Position numbers and translations under genes: made by a program. From NCBI RefSeq assembly GCF_040427915.1, contig NZ_JBETXJ010000002.1, positions 248,001-312,000 on the forward strand: a stretch of 64,000 nt of DNA, in the 5' to 3' direction. This stretch comes from Gardnerella vaginalis. Lineage in GTDB: Bacteria; Actinomycetota; Actinomycetes; Actinomycetales; Bifidobacteriaceae. Below, in pieces: positions 8,332 through 17,389 of this stretch. Positions within the stretch are counted from its first letter, which is position 1. Each line of letters starts with the position of its first letter. The notes beneath the pieces were generated by a model. It saw only the letters and a list, made by a program, of their open reading frames with translations, made no database searches and was not told where the DNA came from.

Positions 8332-9477
8332 TTATAAAAGCACAAGATTGTCGCGATGCACCACAGGATGCGCGTATTGCCGCCCCAAAGTCGCCTCTAA
8401 ATCATCCGTTGTAAGCCCCATTACCTGCGGTATCTCATCTGAATCGAATGCAACTAATCCTTTGGCCAAGTGATTGCCATGCTCATCGTCAATCCACACT
8501 GGATCGCTTGCAGAAAAGTCGCCAGCAACCCCTACGATTCCAGCAGCCAACAAACTTGCTCGTCCTCCTCGAACTGCTGCAGCAGCACCAGCATCTACAA
8601 TAATCGAGCCATGCGGATTAGACGCAAAACCAATCCAAAGCCTTCTGGAAGATGCGCGCGAATTTAGTGGCGCAAACACGGTTCCAACTGCATCGCCAGA
8701 TAGCGCACCCTCCGCGTTACTAGCACATGTCAAAAGCGTTGGGATTCCAGAAACAGCAGCAACGTGCGCCGCATCCATCTTGGTTATCATTCCGCCTGTG
8801 CCTACACCCGAAATACTGGAGCCAACTTTAACATCGTCTAACGCGCGCGTAACATCTGGAACAAAACTAATCCGCTTAGCATCTGGCTCGCTAGGCGGAG
8901 CCGTGTAAAGCGCGTCAACATCTGTTAAAAGAACCAGCGCATCTGCTCGCACAATGTTCGCCACAAGCGCCGCAAGCCTATCGTTATCACCAAAACGTAT
9001 TTCGTTGCTAGACAGAGCATCGTTTTCGTTTACGATTGGCACAACGCCCAATTCTAGCAGCCTAAGCATTGTGCGTTGGGCATTACGGTAACGCGAAGGG
9101 CTTATAGTAACGTCTGCCGTTAGTAGCATTTGCCCTACTCTTATGCCGAATTCCGCAAATGCTGACTCATATTGGTACATGAGCAAGCCTTGTCCAACTG
9201 ATGCTGTTGCTTGCTGAGTCGGCACATCTTTAGGACGTTCATTAAAACCAAGTAGTCCAAATCCCGCTGCGATAGCACCAGAAGATACTAAAACTACATT
9301 AGCTCCAGACATTTGAGCACGGCTAATAGCCGTAACAAGAGCACGTAATTTTTGCACGTCTAAATGACCAGATAAGTCTGTAAGCGAGCTAGAGCCAACT
9401 TTTACGACTATTGTGTTCGCATTGCTAATTGAACGCCGAATCTCATCTTCGGTAGGCTCAACTGCCTTATTAATCAT
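8332..9477 (-). CDS. proB: Glutamate 5-kinase ProB
   Basis: ProB phosphorylates L-glutamate to gamma-glutamyl phosphate, the first step of proline synthesis. The amino-acid kinase fold shows VVKVGSSSL (about 23-31), VLVSSGAIAAG, IVNENDALS, FGDNDRLAA and GVGTGGMITK. A C-terminal PUA domain (SLLAAGIVGVAGDFSASDPVW, about 300-320) completes the usual long form (381 residues). The start directly abuts the obgE stop, so the two are translationally close. The PUA codons for VAGDFSA share 22 identical bases with the disordered tail of the RNase E/G gene, part of the dispersed-word family. proA is not in the window. Confidence 0.94.
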   Translation of the reverse strand: MINKAVEPTEDEIRRSISNANTIVVKVGSSSLTDLSGHLDVQKLRALVTAISRAQMSGANVVLVSSGAIAAGFGLLGFNERPKDVPTQQATASVGQGLLMYQYESAFAEFGIRVGQMLLTADVTISPSRYRNAQRTMLRLLELGVVPIVNENDALSSNEIRFGDNDRLAALVANIVRADALVLLTDVDALYTAPPSEPDAKRISFVPDVTRALDDVKVGSSISGVGTGGMITKMDAAHVAAVSGIPTLLTCASNAEGALSGDAVGTVFAPLNSRASSRRLWIGFASNPHGSIIVDAGAAAAVRGGRASLLAAGIVGVAGDFSASDPVWIDDEHGNHLAKGLVAFDSDEIPQVMGLTTDDLEATLGRQYAHPVVHRDNLVLL

Positions 9478-11142
9478 TTACTCACCACGTCCAAATAAAC
9501 TCTGCTCATCGTGTTTGTCGTCATCTACCGATGGATCTGCCCAATGACCTTGCTTTCGTTCCGCCATCATAGCGTCTCGTACAGCGCTCTTTGCATCCAT
9601 CATCATGTGATAATCGCGTCTGCGCTCCGCATTCGTGCGTCTTGCACCTCTAGGGTCATTTGCTTCAAGTCGCAAGTCTTTTCCACGCGCTCCCAAGCTA
9701 GCACCGTCCAAACCTTCCGCACCTGCTGCAATGCTTGGATCCCAGTCGAAGCAAACCATGCGGTTTCCGCGACCAATCCTAATCTCGTCTCCTGGACGCG
9801 CACCCTTCTTGCGCAACTCGTCTTCTACACCAAGTTTTGCTAGGCGATCCGCCAAATAGCCAACTGCCTCGTCGTTGTCGAAGTTTGTTTGCACAACCCA
9901 ACGCTCCGGCTTAGCGCCCGTAACAGTAAACCAGAAGTCGCCATTTTTGTCTTCTTCGCGCTCGATTGTAAAGTCGCTAGCACTTCCGCGGCCATCATCT
10001 CTGCGTCGTCTCAATGCTGGCTGTTCAAGCGGCTGAATAACAACTCGCTCTTCTTCACGTGCCGCCTCTTGCTCAGCAAGCTTTTCGCGCATACTAGCCA
10101 CCATCTTTCCAAGCGCAAAACCAAGCTCTTTCAAGCCTTCGTGAGACGCAGTAGAAATCTCAAAAACTGGAAAGCCCATTTTTTCAAAGTCGCTTCGCAC
10201 AAATTCTGCCAACTCTTTTGCCTCTGGCACATCAATCTTGTTTAGCACAATAATTCGCGGACGCTCTGGAATCGGAATTGCTCCAAGCGGCAAATCCAAC
10301 TTGTTTGCGTATTGCGAAAGCTCGTGTTCCAAAGCCTTATAATCGCTGATTGGGTCGCGATTTGGCTCTAACGTTGCACAGTCGATTACGTGGGCGATTA
10401 TTTCCGTGCGCTCAATGTGGCGCAAAAATTCTAGACCAAGCCCTTTTCCTTCGGAAGCTCCTGGGATCAATCCTGGCACGTCTGCGATTGTGTAGCGGTA
10501 TTCGCCAAAGCTGACCACACCAAGATTTGGAACAAGCGTTGTAAACGGATAATCTGCGATTTTTGGCTTTGCAGCGCTGATTGAAGCTACAAGACTTGAC
10601 TTTCCTGCAGACGGGAAGCCCACTAGCGCCACGTCTGCTATCGACTTTAGTTCTAGGATTACGTCTCGTTCTTCACCAGGTTCGCCTAGTAGTGCAAAAC
10701 CTGGAGCGCGGCGAGTTTTATTGGCAAGAGCGGCGTTTCCAAGTCCGCCTGCGCCTCCTGCTGCAACTACGAATGTATCGCCTACGTGTTGCAAATCCGC
10801 CAAAACGTTGCCCGGCTTTTTCTGCGCTCCTACAGCGCCCTTCGCCTCAAAAACTACGGTTCCGACTGGCACTGGCAACATAAGGTCTTCTCCTTTGGAG
10901 CCGTCCTTTGTATCACCTAGACCCATTGTGCCACTCTGCGCTACGCGATGTGGCATGAATCGGTAGTCGAGTAGGCTGTTCGCGTTGCGATCGGCTACGA
11001 ATATAACGCTTCCGCCGTTTCCACCATTGCCGCCATTTGGACCTGCAAGTGGCTTGTATTTTTCTCTGCGCACGCCTGCGGATCCATTGCCGCCGTCGCC
11101 GCCTTTAACATGTACCGTTACTCGATCTACAAAATCGCTCAT
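9478..11142 (-). CDS. obgE: GTPase Obg/CgtA
   Basis: An essential ribosome-associated GTPase acting in 50S assembly and stress control. The glycine-rich Obg fold fills residues 1-158. The G domain shows G1 [10 protein letters not shown] (about 173-182), G3 [10 protein letters not shown] and G4 NKID. An OCT domain follows ([17 protein letters not shown] onwards), then an actinobacterial charged C-terminal extension, giving 554 residues. It stands in the standard rplU-rpmA-obgE order and is followed without gap by proB. Confidence 0.96.
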   Translation of the reverse strand: MSDFVDRVTVHVKGGDGGNGSAGVRREKYKPLAGPNGGNGGNGGSVIFVADRNANSLLDYRFMPHRVAQSGTMGLGDTKDGSKGEDLMLPVPVGTVVFEAKGAVGAQKKPGNVLADLQHVGDTFVVAAGGAGGLGNAALANKTRRAPGFALLGEPGEERDVILELKSIADVALVGFPSAGKSSLVASISAAKPKIADYPFTTLVPNLGVVSFGEYRYTIADVPGLIPGASEGKGLGLEFLRHIERTEIIAHVIDCATLEPNRDPISDYKALEHELSQYANKLDLPLGAIPIPERPRIIVLNKIDVPEAKELAEFVRSDFEKMGFPVFEISTASHEGLKELGFALGKMVASMREKLAEQEAAREEERVVIQPLEQPALRRRRDDGRGSASDFTIEREEDKNGDFWFTVTGAKPERWVVQTNFDNDEAVGYLADRLAKLGVEDELRKKGARPGDEIRIGRGNRMVCFDWDPSIAAGAEGLDGASLGARGKDLRLEANDPRGARRTNAERRRDYHMMMDAKSAVRDAMMAERKQGHWADPSVDDDKHDEQSLFGRGE

Positions 11143-11181
11143 AACTTTTACCTTACTTGATGCTCAATACTCGCCAGATTT

Positions 11182-11353
11182 GCCTGCGTTTGTTTCTTTT
11201 TTCCCACGTTTGTTTACATATCAGCCGATTTGGGAAACAAACTCGGGCGCATTTTCCCGAATTTGTTTACTTATTTGCTCATTTGGGAAACAAACTCGGG
11301 CACATTTCCCCACATTTGTTTACCTTTTGTCCGATTCGGGAAACAAACTCGGG
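11182..11353 (+). repeat. 53-bp palindromic tandem repeats (three units plus a partial)
   Basis: The word TTTGTTTA recurs at 11209, 11262 and 11315, an exact 53-bp period. Each unit is an inverted repeat of the form CCCG..TTTGTTTAC ... GGGAAACAAACTCGGG. It lies upstream of obgE. The chance ORFs that cross it are not supported. Confidence 0.8.
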
Positions 11354-11375
11354 ATAAAACTCAGGCATGTCGTGT

Positions 11376-11503
11376 CGTTCGCGCGTTACAGCGCGCGAAC
11401 GTCTTCGCCACACGTAAAGTCCACTGGACTTTACGTTTGAGCGGCTCAGCGCTCCGAATTGCCTTTTCGCGCTACGCTTTAAGCGAAAAGGCAGGTCGTC
11501 GCG
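11376..11503 (+). repeat. Three-hairpin structured repeat (module C), copy 1
   Basis: Three hairpins follow each other: 11376-11401 (stem CGTTCGCGCG), 11413-11435 (CGTAAAGTCC, loop ACT, GGACTTTACG) and 11461-11492 (GCCTTTTCGC/GCGAAAAGGC). A conserved tail AGGTCGTCGCGCA ends near 11505. The second copy at 37667-37799 keeps all three stems with changed bases. It lies in the gap between the rpmA terminator and obgE. Confidence 0.75.
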
Positions 11504-11512
11504 CAAACAAAC

Positions 11513-11540
11513 AAAAAAGCCGCACCGAACTGGGTGCGGC
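11513..11540 (-). terminator. Terminator after rpmA
   Basis: On the minus strand GCCGCACC (11533-11540) pairs with GGTGCGGC (11519-11526), loop CAGTTC, followed by six T. Confidence 0.85.
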
Positions 11541-11559
11541 TAGAAGATTAATGAGTTAC

Positions 11560-11811
11560 TCAGGCGGTAACTACGTCTACAACCTTGCGATCGCGACGAA
11601 TGCCGAACTTCACATTGCCGTCCACCAAAGCGTACAGCGTGTGATCCTTACCCAAAGCAACGTTCTGTCCTGCATGGAACTTGGTGCCGCGCTGGCGAAC
11701 AATAATGTTTCCAGCCACAACAGCTTCTCCACCGAACTTCTTAACGCCAAGATATTGCGCCTGTGAGTCGCGACCGTTGCGCGAGCTAGACGCACCCTTC
11801 TTATGTGCCAT
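11560..11811 (-). CDS. rpmA: 50S ribosomal protein L27
   Basis: L27 sits near the peptidyl transferase centre of the 50S subunit. The 83-residue sequence begins [16 protein letters not shown] and contains GVKKFGGE and [15 protein letters not shown], hallmarks of the family. It begins with MAHKKG directly, without the cleavable N-terminal extension of Firmicutes L27. It is 33 bp after rplU, in one operon, and ends before a strong terminator. Confidence 0.97.
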   Translation of the reverse strand: MAHKKGASSSRNGRDSQAQYLGVKKFGGEAVVAGNIIVRQRGTKFHAGQNVALGKDHTLYALVDGNVKFGIRRDRKVVDVVTA

Positions 11812-11844
11812 CTTGCTGTCCTTTCAGGTTTATAACACCGTCAA

Positions 11845-12153
11845 TCAGGCGATGGCCGTGATCTTGACGAGAGTCAACTTCTGACGATGACCCTTGCGGC
11901 GAGCCACGCCAGTCTTGTTCTTATACTTCATAATGCTAATCTTTGGACCCTTAGCTTCGTCGTTAAGAACTTCTGCCTTAACTGTGATCTTTGCAAGATC
12001 CTTAGCGCTTAAGGTCACCTTAGCACCGTCAACAACGAGCGCGACCGGGAATTCCACGGTATCGCCCTTCTTTGCATCGAGACGGTTTACGAGGATGGCG
12101 TCTCCAACCTCAACCTTCTCTTGATGGCCACCGGCCTTCACAATCGCGTACAT
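11845..12153 (-). CDS. rplU: 50S ribosomal protein L21
   Basis: L21 binds 23S rRNA in the large subunit. The 102-residue protein has [18 protein letters not shown] at the start and the C-terminal RKGHRQ signature ([17 protein letters not shown]). It is the first gene of rplU-rpmA. A promoter and a small leader hairpin lie upstream, consistent with autogenous ribosomal-protein control. Confidence 0.97.
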   Translation of the reverse strand: MYAIVKAGGHQEKVEVGDAILVNRLDAKKGDTVEFPVALVVDGAKVTLSAKDLAKITVKAEVLNDEAKGPKISIMKYKNKTGVARRKGHRQKLTLVKITAIA

Positions 12154-12187
12154 AATTCGTTCCTTAGCTAAATTGAAAGCTTTACTA

Positions 12188-12219
12188 TTGCCTCACGCGC
12201 AGCGTTGAACCTGCGGCAA
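12188..12219 (-). promoter_or_regulatory. Leader hairpin of rplU (possible L21 leader)
   Basis: In the rplU 5' untranslated region TTGCC and GGCAA close an outer stem and GCAG/CTGC an inner one. L21 leader RNAs are known in other bacteria; equivalence here is inference. Confidence 0.4.
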
Positions 12220-12233
12220 GACACCGACTATCA

Positions 12234-12263
12234 AAATTACACCGACCCCTGTACTAACGTCAA
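12234..12263 (-). promoter_or_regulatory. Promoter of rplU-rpmA
   Basis: TTGACG (12258-12263) and TAATTT (12234-12239) on the minus strand, 18 bp apart, about 80 bp before the rplU start. Confidence 0.5.
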
Positions 12264-12334
12264 GTCTTAATTCATAAAGTCGAAATAAGCAATAGACATT
12301 ATTGTACTCGAGCCGTATACTTTGCGTCTATTTT

Positions 12335-15300
12335 TTAGTTTTCACTAGATTCTTGAGAGCTTTCTGTGGATTCTTGAGATTCTTGCGAATCATCAGATTC
12401 CTCAATTTTCCCGACTACCTGCGATTCTTCACTGCTTTCTGCAGATTCATTACTCGCATCTACTGCAGAAAAGTCGCCAGCAACCGAAGATTCATCAACA
12501 CTGTCAACACCATCAACACTGTCAACACTGTCAAAAACACTATCACCTGCATCGCCATTATTATCAACGTCATCTGCAGCTACAGCATTCACATCATTAT
12601 TGTTATCGTCTTTATTATCGTTACCGTCTTTTTCGTCACTTTTACGCAAAGACTCCTCCAAGAAAGCCGACGACGCTGCAGCGGCCGCAATACGCGCTAA
12701 TTTGGCGCGAACATCCGCACTGGACTCCTGCTTAACCACAGGCATAGGGTCCGCAATACTTCCATGACCGTGCTTATTGGTTTTAATAAACGGATCACCG
12801 CCCTTAAGCGCGTAAGGATCCGCATACTCCGAAGACACAGTCGGCTCGTCGTGAAGAATAAACCCACGACCCTTGCAAGTCGGGCACTCCTCCGAAAACG
12901 CCTCGACCAAACCCTGCCCAACGCGCTTACGAGTCATTTGAACAAGGCCAAGAGATGTGACCTCCGCAACCTGATGCTTTGTGCGGTCGCGCGCAAGACA
13001 CTCAACAAGACGGCGCAAAACAAGATCGCGGTTCGCTGGCATAACCATGTCAACGTAATCGATCATAACCATGCCGCCAATATCGCGAAGTCGCAGCTGA
13101 CGCGCAATCTCCTCGGAAGCTTCCAAATTGCAGCGAGTCACAGTCTCTTCCAAAGACTTACCGCGACCAATAAAACGACCCGTATTTACGTCAATCGTTG
13201 TCATTGCCTCCGTTCGGTCAATAACAATCGATCCACCTGCAGGAAGATAAACCTGGCGCTCCATGCCCTTTCTAAGCTGGCTGTCGATTTGCCACTTGTC
13301 GAACACGTCTTTGCCTTCATGCTCAGCAGGATCCCAATACTCAATCTTGCTGCGCAAATCAGGAGCCATCATCTCCAAGTATTCACAAATGCGGTCATAC
13401 GCGCCCTTGCCTTCCACAATCATCTTTTGGAAGTCATCGTTAAATATGTCTCGAACAACGCGAATAGCCACATCTGGCTCGCCTTGCAAAAGCTTTGGAC
13501 GCTTGCCATGCAAGAACTCTTCTCGCTTCGCTTCGATTCGTTCCCACTGTTTTACAAGCGATTCAAGGTCTTTTTCAATCGCATCTTCACTAGCACCATC
13601 TGCGGCGGTTCTAATGATTATGCCCATGTCTTTAGGCGCGATTTTGCTTACGATTGCGCGAAGTCTGCTGCGTTCACGGTCGGATAGCTTGCGACTTACG
13701 CCCGTCATAGCTCCAGACGGAACAAGCACAAGGAACCTACCAGCAAGCGTTACTTGCGATGTTAGTCGCGCACCCTTATGGCCTATAGGGTCTTTAGTAA
13801 CTTGCACTAAAACAGGGTCTCCTGCCTTAAACGCAAGCTCCATTCTGCGCGGCTGTCCTTCTAATCGTGTTGTATCCCAGTTGACTTCTCCAGCGTAAAG
13901 CACGCCGTTTCTAGCCTGACCAATGTCTACGAATGCAGCCTCCATGCTTGGCAACACATTTTGTACACGACCAAGGTAAATGTTTCCAACGGTTGCAACT
14001 TCTTGAATATCAGAAACATAGTGTTCTACAAGAATATTGTCTTCGATTACAGAAATTTGCGTGTGACGATCGCGCTCACGCACAACCATAAGTCGATCAA
14101 CGTTTTCACGCCTTGCCAAAAAGTCTTGCTCCATAAGCAAGTTTTGGCGATTACGCTCCCTGCGATTGTCGCGACGACGCTGTTTTTTGGCTTCAAGTCG
14201 CGTAGAACCTTCAATATCCGTAATCTCGTCAATATACTGTTGTTTTCTAGATCTTCGACTAGACGAATCGGAGTCTATTGACACAAAACGCGATTGTGTG
14301 CTTTGTGAATTTTGCGAACTTGAGGAACTTTGAGACGAATCGTCAGAAGATTTCGACCTGCGACGACGGCGACGACGAGTGTACACTTCCTCGTCATCTT
14401 GAGATCGCAACTCGTCTGGATCTGGAATTAAATCGCGGTCTTCTTGAGAAACTTCTATTTCGTTTATGTCATAATCGTCAGCGTATGAAGAATCGTCCGA
14501 AGATAGGTCGGATGTTGTTCTACGGCTTGATCTATCAGACTTATCTGCCCTATCTGTCCTATCTTCCTTATCTGCGCGAGACGGTCTGCGACGACGGCGA
14601 CGACGGGTTATCATTTCTCCGTCTTCATCATCATTATTTTCTAAATCAGAAGTTTTTGCATACTTGCGGGTTGATTCAGAATCTACATCATTATCTGACT
14701 CAACACTATTTTCAATTCTTTCGTCAATTACATCATCGATTGGAGAATAAACTATGTCGTCGTATTCAAGGTCTTCTTCTATTTGCTCGACTTCTGCGGC
14801 GGCGCGTCTTTCGGCAGCGTTTAGTCTGCGATTCTTGCGTGACTTTCTATGATTTTGATCATCGTAATTATCCTGATTGTCACGATTCTTACGACCATTA
14901 TTGTTATTCTCGCTATATTTGTCACCATTATCTTTGTCAAGGTTAGCTTTATCAAAATTAGACTTATCCAAGCTATCCTTATCCAGATAATCTCGACTAT
15001 TTCTACTTATTCTGCTATCGCTTCTATTATCAATTTCGTTTAAATCTTCAGAATTTGCACGATTAGTTCGATCTGCACGATCTGCACGATTTACTCTGGA
15101 ACGCACACGAATAACACGTGTATCATCGTCAGATTCAGAATCATAGTTATCGTCAAAATTGTCACGATTATTGCGATTTTTGCGACTACGTACTCTACTT
15201 AGATCCTCGTCTTCATTGCGATTCTTCCTGTCATTCCTGCCAGAACGCGTTTTACGCAACTTTCGCGAACTGCGACTATTGTCTTTGTCTAGATCATCTC

Positions 15301-15760
15301 GACTGTTTTCTCTATCGCTTTCATTTGCATCATCGTCGTAATCTAAATCGCGCATACGACTATTGTTTTCAGGCAAACGATGAGGTAAAACAGGCTCCTG
15401 AAAAAGTAGCGATGTTATCGGTCTTACAGGAGTTTGGTGTTCAACAACACTTTCAGATTCAGTTTCCTCAGAGCGTGTATCGTAATCGTTTCCGCCTTGT
15501 ACGTGTAGTTTCATCGATTCGCCAGCTGCTCCTGCAACTCTTACAACGCGTCTTCCAGCTCTTCTGCGTCGTGTGCTTGACGCTGCGTCTTGCGAACCTG
15601 AAACCACATTGACAACGCCTGCTGTAACGGGTGATGTAATAGTTGATGCAGCTGCTGATCTTTGCTCGTCAGCTGCGTTAGTAGATTCGTTCGCGCTTGA
15701 ATTTGCTGCTACGAATGAAAGATTTTTATCTTCATTTTTATCATTATTGGCTTCGGGCAC
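12335..15760 (-). CDS. rng: Ribonuclease E/G family endoribonuclease
   Basis: Main RNA-processing and decay endonuclease. After about 580 disordered, strongly charged residues come an S1-like domain (ISVIEDNILVEHYV onwards), the catalytic DNase-I-like region with TTIDVNTGRFIGRG and GGMVMIDYVDM, which hold the two metal-binding aspartates, and the Zn-link CPTCKGRG. A Ser/Asp/Glu-rich tail follows. Actinobacterial RNase E/G proteins carry such flanking disorder. The frame is open to 15877, but GTG at 15758-15760 has AGAAGG 7 nt upstream and is the better start (1141 residues). The N-terminal arm contains Arg runs (RRRRRRR) and Asp-Lys repeats; the C-terminal tail has tandem 9-bp repeats at about 12495-12530 and a copy of the dispersed word (SVAGDFSA). 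Confidence 0.92.
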   Translation of the reverse strand: MPEANNDKNEDKNLSFVAANSSANESTNAADEQRSAAASTITSPVTAGVVNVVSGSQDAASSTRRRRAGRRVVRVAGAAGESMKLHVQGGNDYDTRSEETESESVVEHQTPVRPITSLLFQEPVLPHRLPENNSRMRDLDYDDDANESDRENSRDDLDKDNSRSSRKLRKTRSGRNDRKNRNEDEDLSRVRSRKNRNNRDNFDDNYDSESDDDTRVIRVRSRVNRADRADRTNRANSEDLNEIDNRSDSRISRNSRDYLDKDSLDKSNFDKANLDKDNGDKYSENNNNGRKNRDNQDNYDDQNHRKSRKNRRLNAAERRAAAEVEQIEEDLEYDDIVYSPIDDVIDERIENSVESDNDVDSESTRKYAKTSDLENNDDEDGEMITRRRRRRRPSRADKEDRTDRADKSDRSSRRTTSDLSSDDSSYADDYDINEIEVSQEDRDLIPDPDELRSQDDEEVYTRRRRRRRSKSSDDSSQSSSSSQNSQSTQSRFVSIDSDSSSRRSRKQQYIDEITDIEGSTRLEAKKQRRRDNRRERNRQNLLMEQDFLARRENVDRLMVVRERDRHTQISVIEDNILVEHYVSDIQEVATVGNIYLGRVQNVLPSMEAAFVDIGQARNGVLYAGEVNWDTTRLEGQPRRMELAFKAGDPVLVQVTKDPIGHKGARLTSQVTLAGRFLVLVPSGAMTGVSRKLSDRERSRLRAIVSKIAPKDMGIIIRTAADGASEDAIEKDLESLVKQWERIEAKREEFLHGKRPKLLQGEPDVAIRVVRDIFNDDFQKMIVEGKGAYDRICEYLEMMAPDLRSKIEYWDPAEHEGKDVFDKWQIDSQLRKGMERQVYLPAGGSIVIDRTEAMTTIDVNTGRFIGRGKSLEETVTRCNLEASEEIARQLRLRDIGGMVMIDYVDMVMPANRDLVLRRLVECLARDRTKHQVAEVTSLGLVQMTRKRVGQGLVEAFSEECPTCKGRGFILHDEPTVSSEYADPYALKGGDPFIKTNKHGHGSIADPMPVVKQESSADVRAKLARIAAAAASSAFLEESLRKSDEKDGNDNKDDNNNDVNAVAADDVDNNGDAGDSVFDSVDSVDGVDSVDESSVAGDFSAVDASNESAESSEESQVVGKIEESDDSQESQESTESSQESSEN

Positions 15761-15987
15761 GGTGAAGCCTTCTCGTGTTACTCTGGGCACTATGCTCCTA
15801 GCGAAACTCTGCAATAGTTTCGCGCTCTTAGCCTGAAGAATGCACACGCTTATGCGAGCCACCCCTAAGGCTATCAATAAAGTCTAGCTGCACGACAGCG
15901 GACACCAGCCTCGCCCAAAATCATGCGTGAAAATCACGTGAGGGGATCGACGCCGTCGAATGCTCTGGCGGCTTGCAGCGCCACCGT

Positions 15988-16015
15988 TTTCTAGTATGCC
16001 ATATTGCAACGTCAA
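15988..16015 (-). promoter_or_regulatory. Promoter of the RNase E/G gene with long structured leader
   Basis: TTGACG (16010-16015) and TAGAAA (15988-15993) on the minus strand, 16 bp apart. Transcription from here gives a 5' untranslated region of about 220 nt with GC-rich inverted repeats. Confidence 0.45.
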
Positions 16016-16103
16016 ATAACATGCGCCAATAAAAGTAACATGCGCTAATAAAAGTCGATTGCGCATTACCCCCAATCCAAAAATCAGCGCTAAAATCGTT
16101 TTC

Positions 16104-17045
16104 ATGGGTTTAATCAGTGCTATGCAAGGATTTTGCGTAATTGGCATCGTAATCGCCGCTGGATATGTAACAGCACGTCTTCACATCGGCGGATCGCAAG
16201 CACAAATGGTGCTTAATCGCGTAAGCTTCTTTGTATCTAGTCCTTGTTTAATGTTCGCAATCCTTGCCAAAGAGCCAATTTTTGAGATTTTTCATTCTTC
16301 GATCTTTGTTGCGTTTTTCTCCGCAATGATTGTTGGCGTAGCATTTATTCTGCTTAATCGCCTGTTTTTCCGTCTTCCTGCAGCGGATTGCACAATTGGC
16401 GCGCTTAACTCGCTTTACTTAAACTCAAACAACATTGGATTGCCTGTTGCAACTTACATTTTGGGTAATCCCGCGCTTGTTGCCCCGATTTTAGTTATGC
16501 AGCAAGCTGTTTTTACTCCTGTTGGTCTTACTGTTTTAGATGTTACAACTACTGGAAAGTGCTCGCTTAAACGCATTGCTCAGCAGCCGCTTAAGCAGCC
16601 GCTTTTAATTGGGTCGCTTGGAGGAATTATTATTTCGGCAATTTCCGCAAAAGTTGGATATTTCCCTGTGCCGAATTTTCTTTATGACCCGATTAAGATG
16701 ATTGGCGATTCCGCGGTTCCTATGATTTTGATGGCTTTTGGAATGTCACTTTACGGCAGCAAGCCGCTACAAAAGGATTCTAATCGTGCTGCTATTGCGA
16801 CTGTTGCTATTCTGAAAAACTTGATTATGCCAATTGTTGCGTTTTTATTGGCTTATTTTGTTATGGGTTTCCGAGGTGCCACTCTTTACGCGTGTGTTGT
16901 GCTGGCGGCGCTTCCGACTGGTCAAAACGTGTACAATTACGCTGCTCGATACAATGTTGGTTTGAGTTTTGCGCGTGACGGAATCCTGTTTTCTACGGTA
17001 ACCAGTCCAATTTGTATTGCTCTAATCGCAGCAATTTTAGGGTGA
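16104..17045 (+). CDS. AEC-family (auxin efflux carrier type) permease
   Basis: A polytopic membrane protein of about 313 residues with the two five-helix halves of the AEC/BASS-like fold. Visible are VIGIVIAAGYV near the start, the family word YLNSNNIGLPVATYILGNP in the first half, and ALPTGQNVYNYAARYNVG in the second. Members export or import small carboxylates such as malate; the substrate is not readable here. It is divergent from the RNase E/G gene. The frame opens at TTG 16059; ATG 16104 or 16122 places the first helix properly, and no clear ribosome site distinguishes them. Confidence 0.85.
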   Translation: MGLISAMQGFCVIGIVIAAGYVTARLHIGGSQAQMVLNRVSFFVSSPCLMFAILAKEPIFEIFHSSIFVAFFSAMIVGVAFILLNRLFFRLPAADCTIGALNSLYLNSNNIGLPVATYILGNPALVAPILVMQQAVFTPVGLTVLDVTTTGKCSLKRIAQQPLKQPLLIGSLGGIIISAISAKVGYFPVPNFLYDPIKMIGDSAVPMILMAFGMSLYGSKPLQKDSNRAAIATVAILKNLIMPIVAFLLAYFVMGFRGATLYACVVLAALPTGQNVYNYAARYNVGLSFARDGILFSTVTSPICIALIAAILG

Positions 17046-17053
17046 CTAATACT

Positions 17054-17098
17054 CCCGCGTTTGTTCCCTTTCTGAGCAAATATAGAAACAAACGTGGG
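17054..17098 (+). repeat. Single unit of the 53-bp palindromic repeat
   Basis: CCCGCGTTTGTTCCC ... GAAACAAACGTGGG directly after the AEC stop; nearly identical to the first unit at 19316. Its hairpin could stop plus-strand transcription. The rest of the gap to 17389 holds the terminator below and otherwise nothing recognised. Confidence 0.65.
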
Positions 17099-17149
17099 CG
17101 AATCTACGACTTCGAGCTTAAAGCATAGCGCGAGAAATCACATACCACA

Positions 17150-17204
17150 AAACAAAAAATGCTTCCGGTTTTGCAAGCCCCTAGTAGCAAACAAAACCGA
17201 AAGC
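17150..17204 (-). terminator. Terminator after the coiled-coil surface protein gene
   Basis: On the minus strand GCTTTCGGTTTTG pairs imperfectly with CAAAACCGGAAGC around a 14-20 nt loop and is followed by ATTTTTTGTTTT. Confidence 0.6.
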
Positions 17205-17389
17205 AACAACACTCAACACCCAAAACCCAATAAGCTAAACGAATCAACACTGGGAAGAAAAGAAAAACAATAGCAAACCAATGTTAAAACAATAAAACCA
17301 AAGAGAATCGGGAATAAACCAGTGTGATGCTTCCCTACAAAACACCACACCAGTCGTTGAGCGCAAACCTTAAATAAGGCAGCAAATGC

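Noticed and set aside
11157-11766. Plus-strand frames through the 53-bp repeats (peptides with GNKLG and FGKQTR repeats)
   Set aside because: The frames exist only because the 53-bp palindromic repeats happen to stay open; a period of 53 is not a multiple of three and the peptides shift frame.
14278-14946. Open frames on the plus strand across the RNase E/G gene, up to 307 codons
   Set aside because: They are antisense to a clear conserved gene, have biased low-complexity translations and no ribosome sites.
15884-16147. 87-codon minus-strand frame upstream of RNase E/G
   Set aside because: It covers the promoter and leader and overlaps the start of the AEC gene; no ribosome site or known motif.
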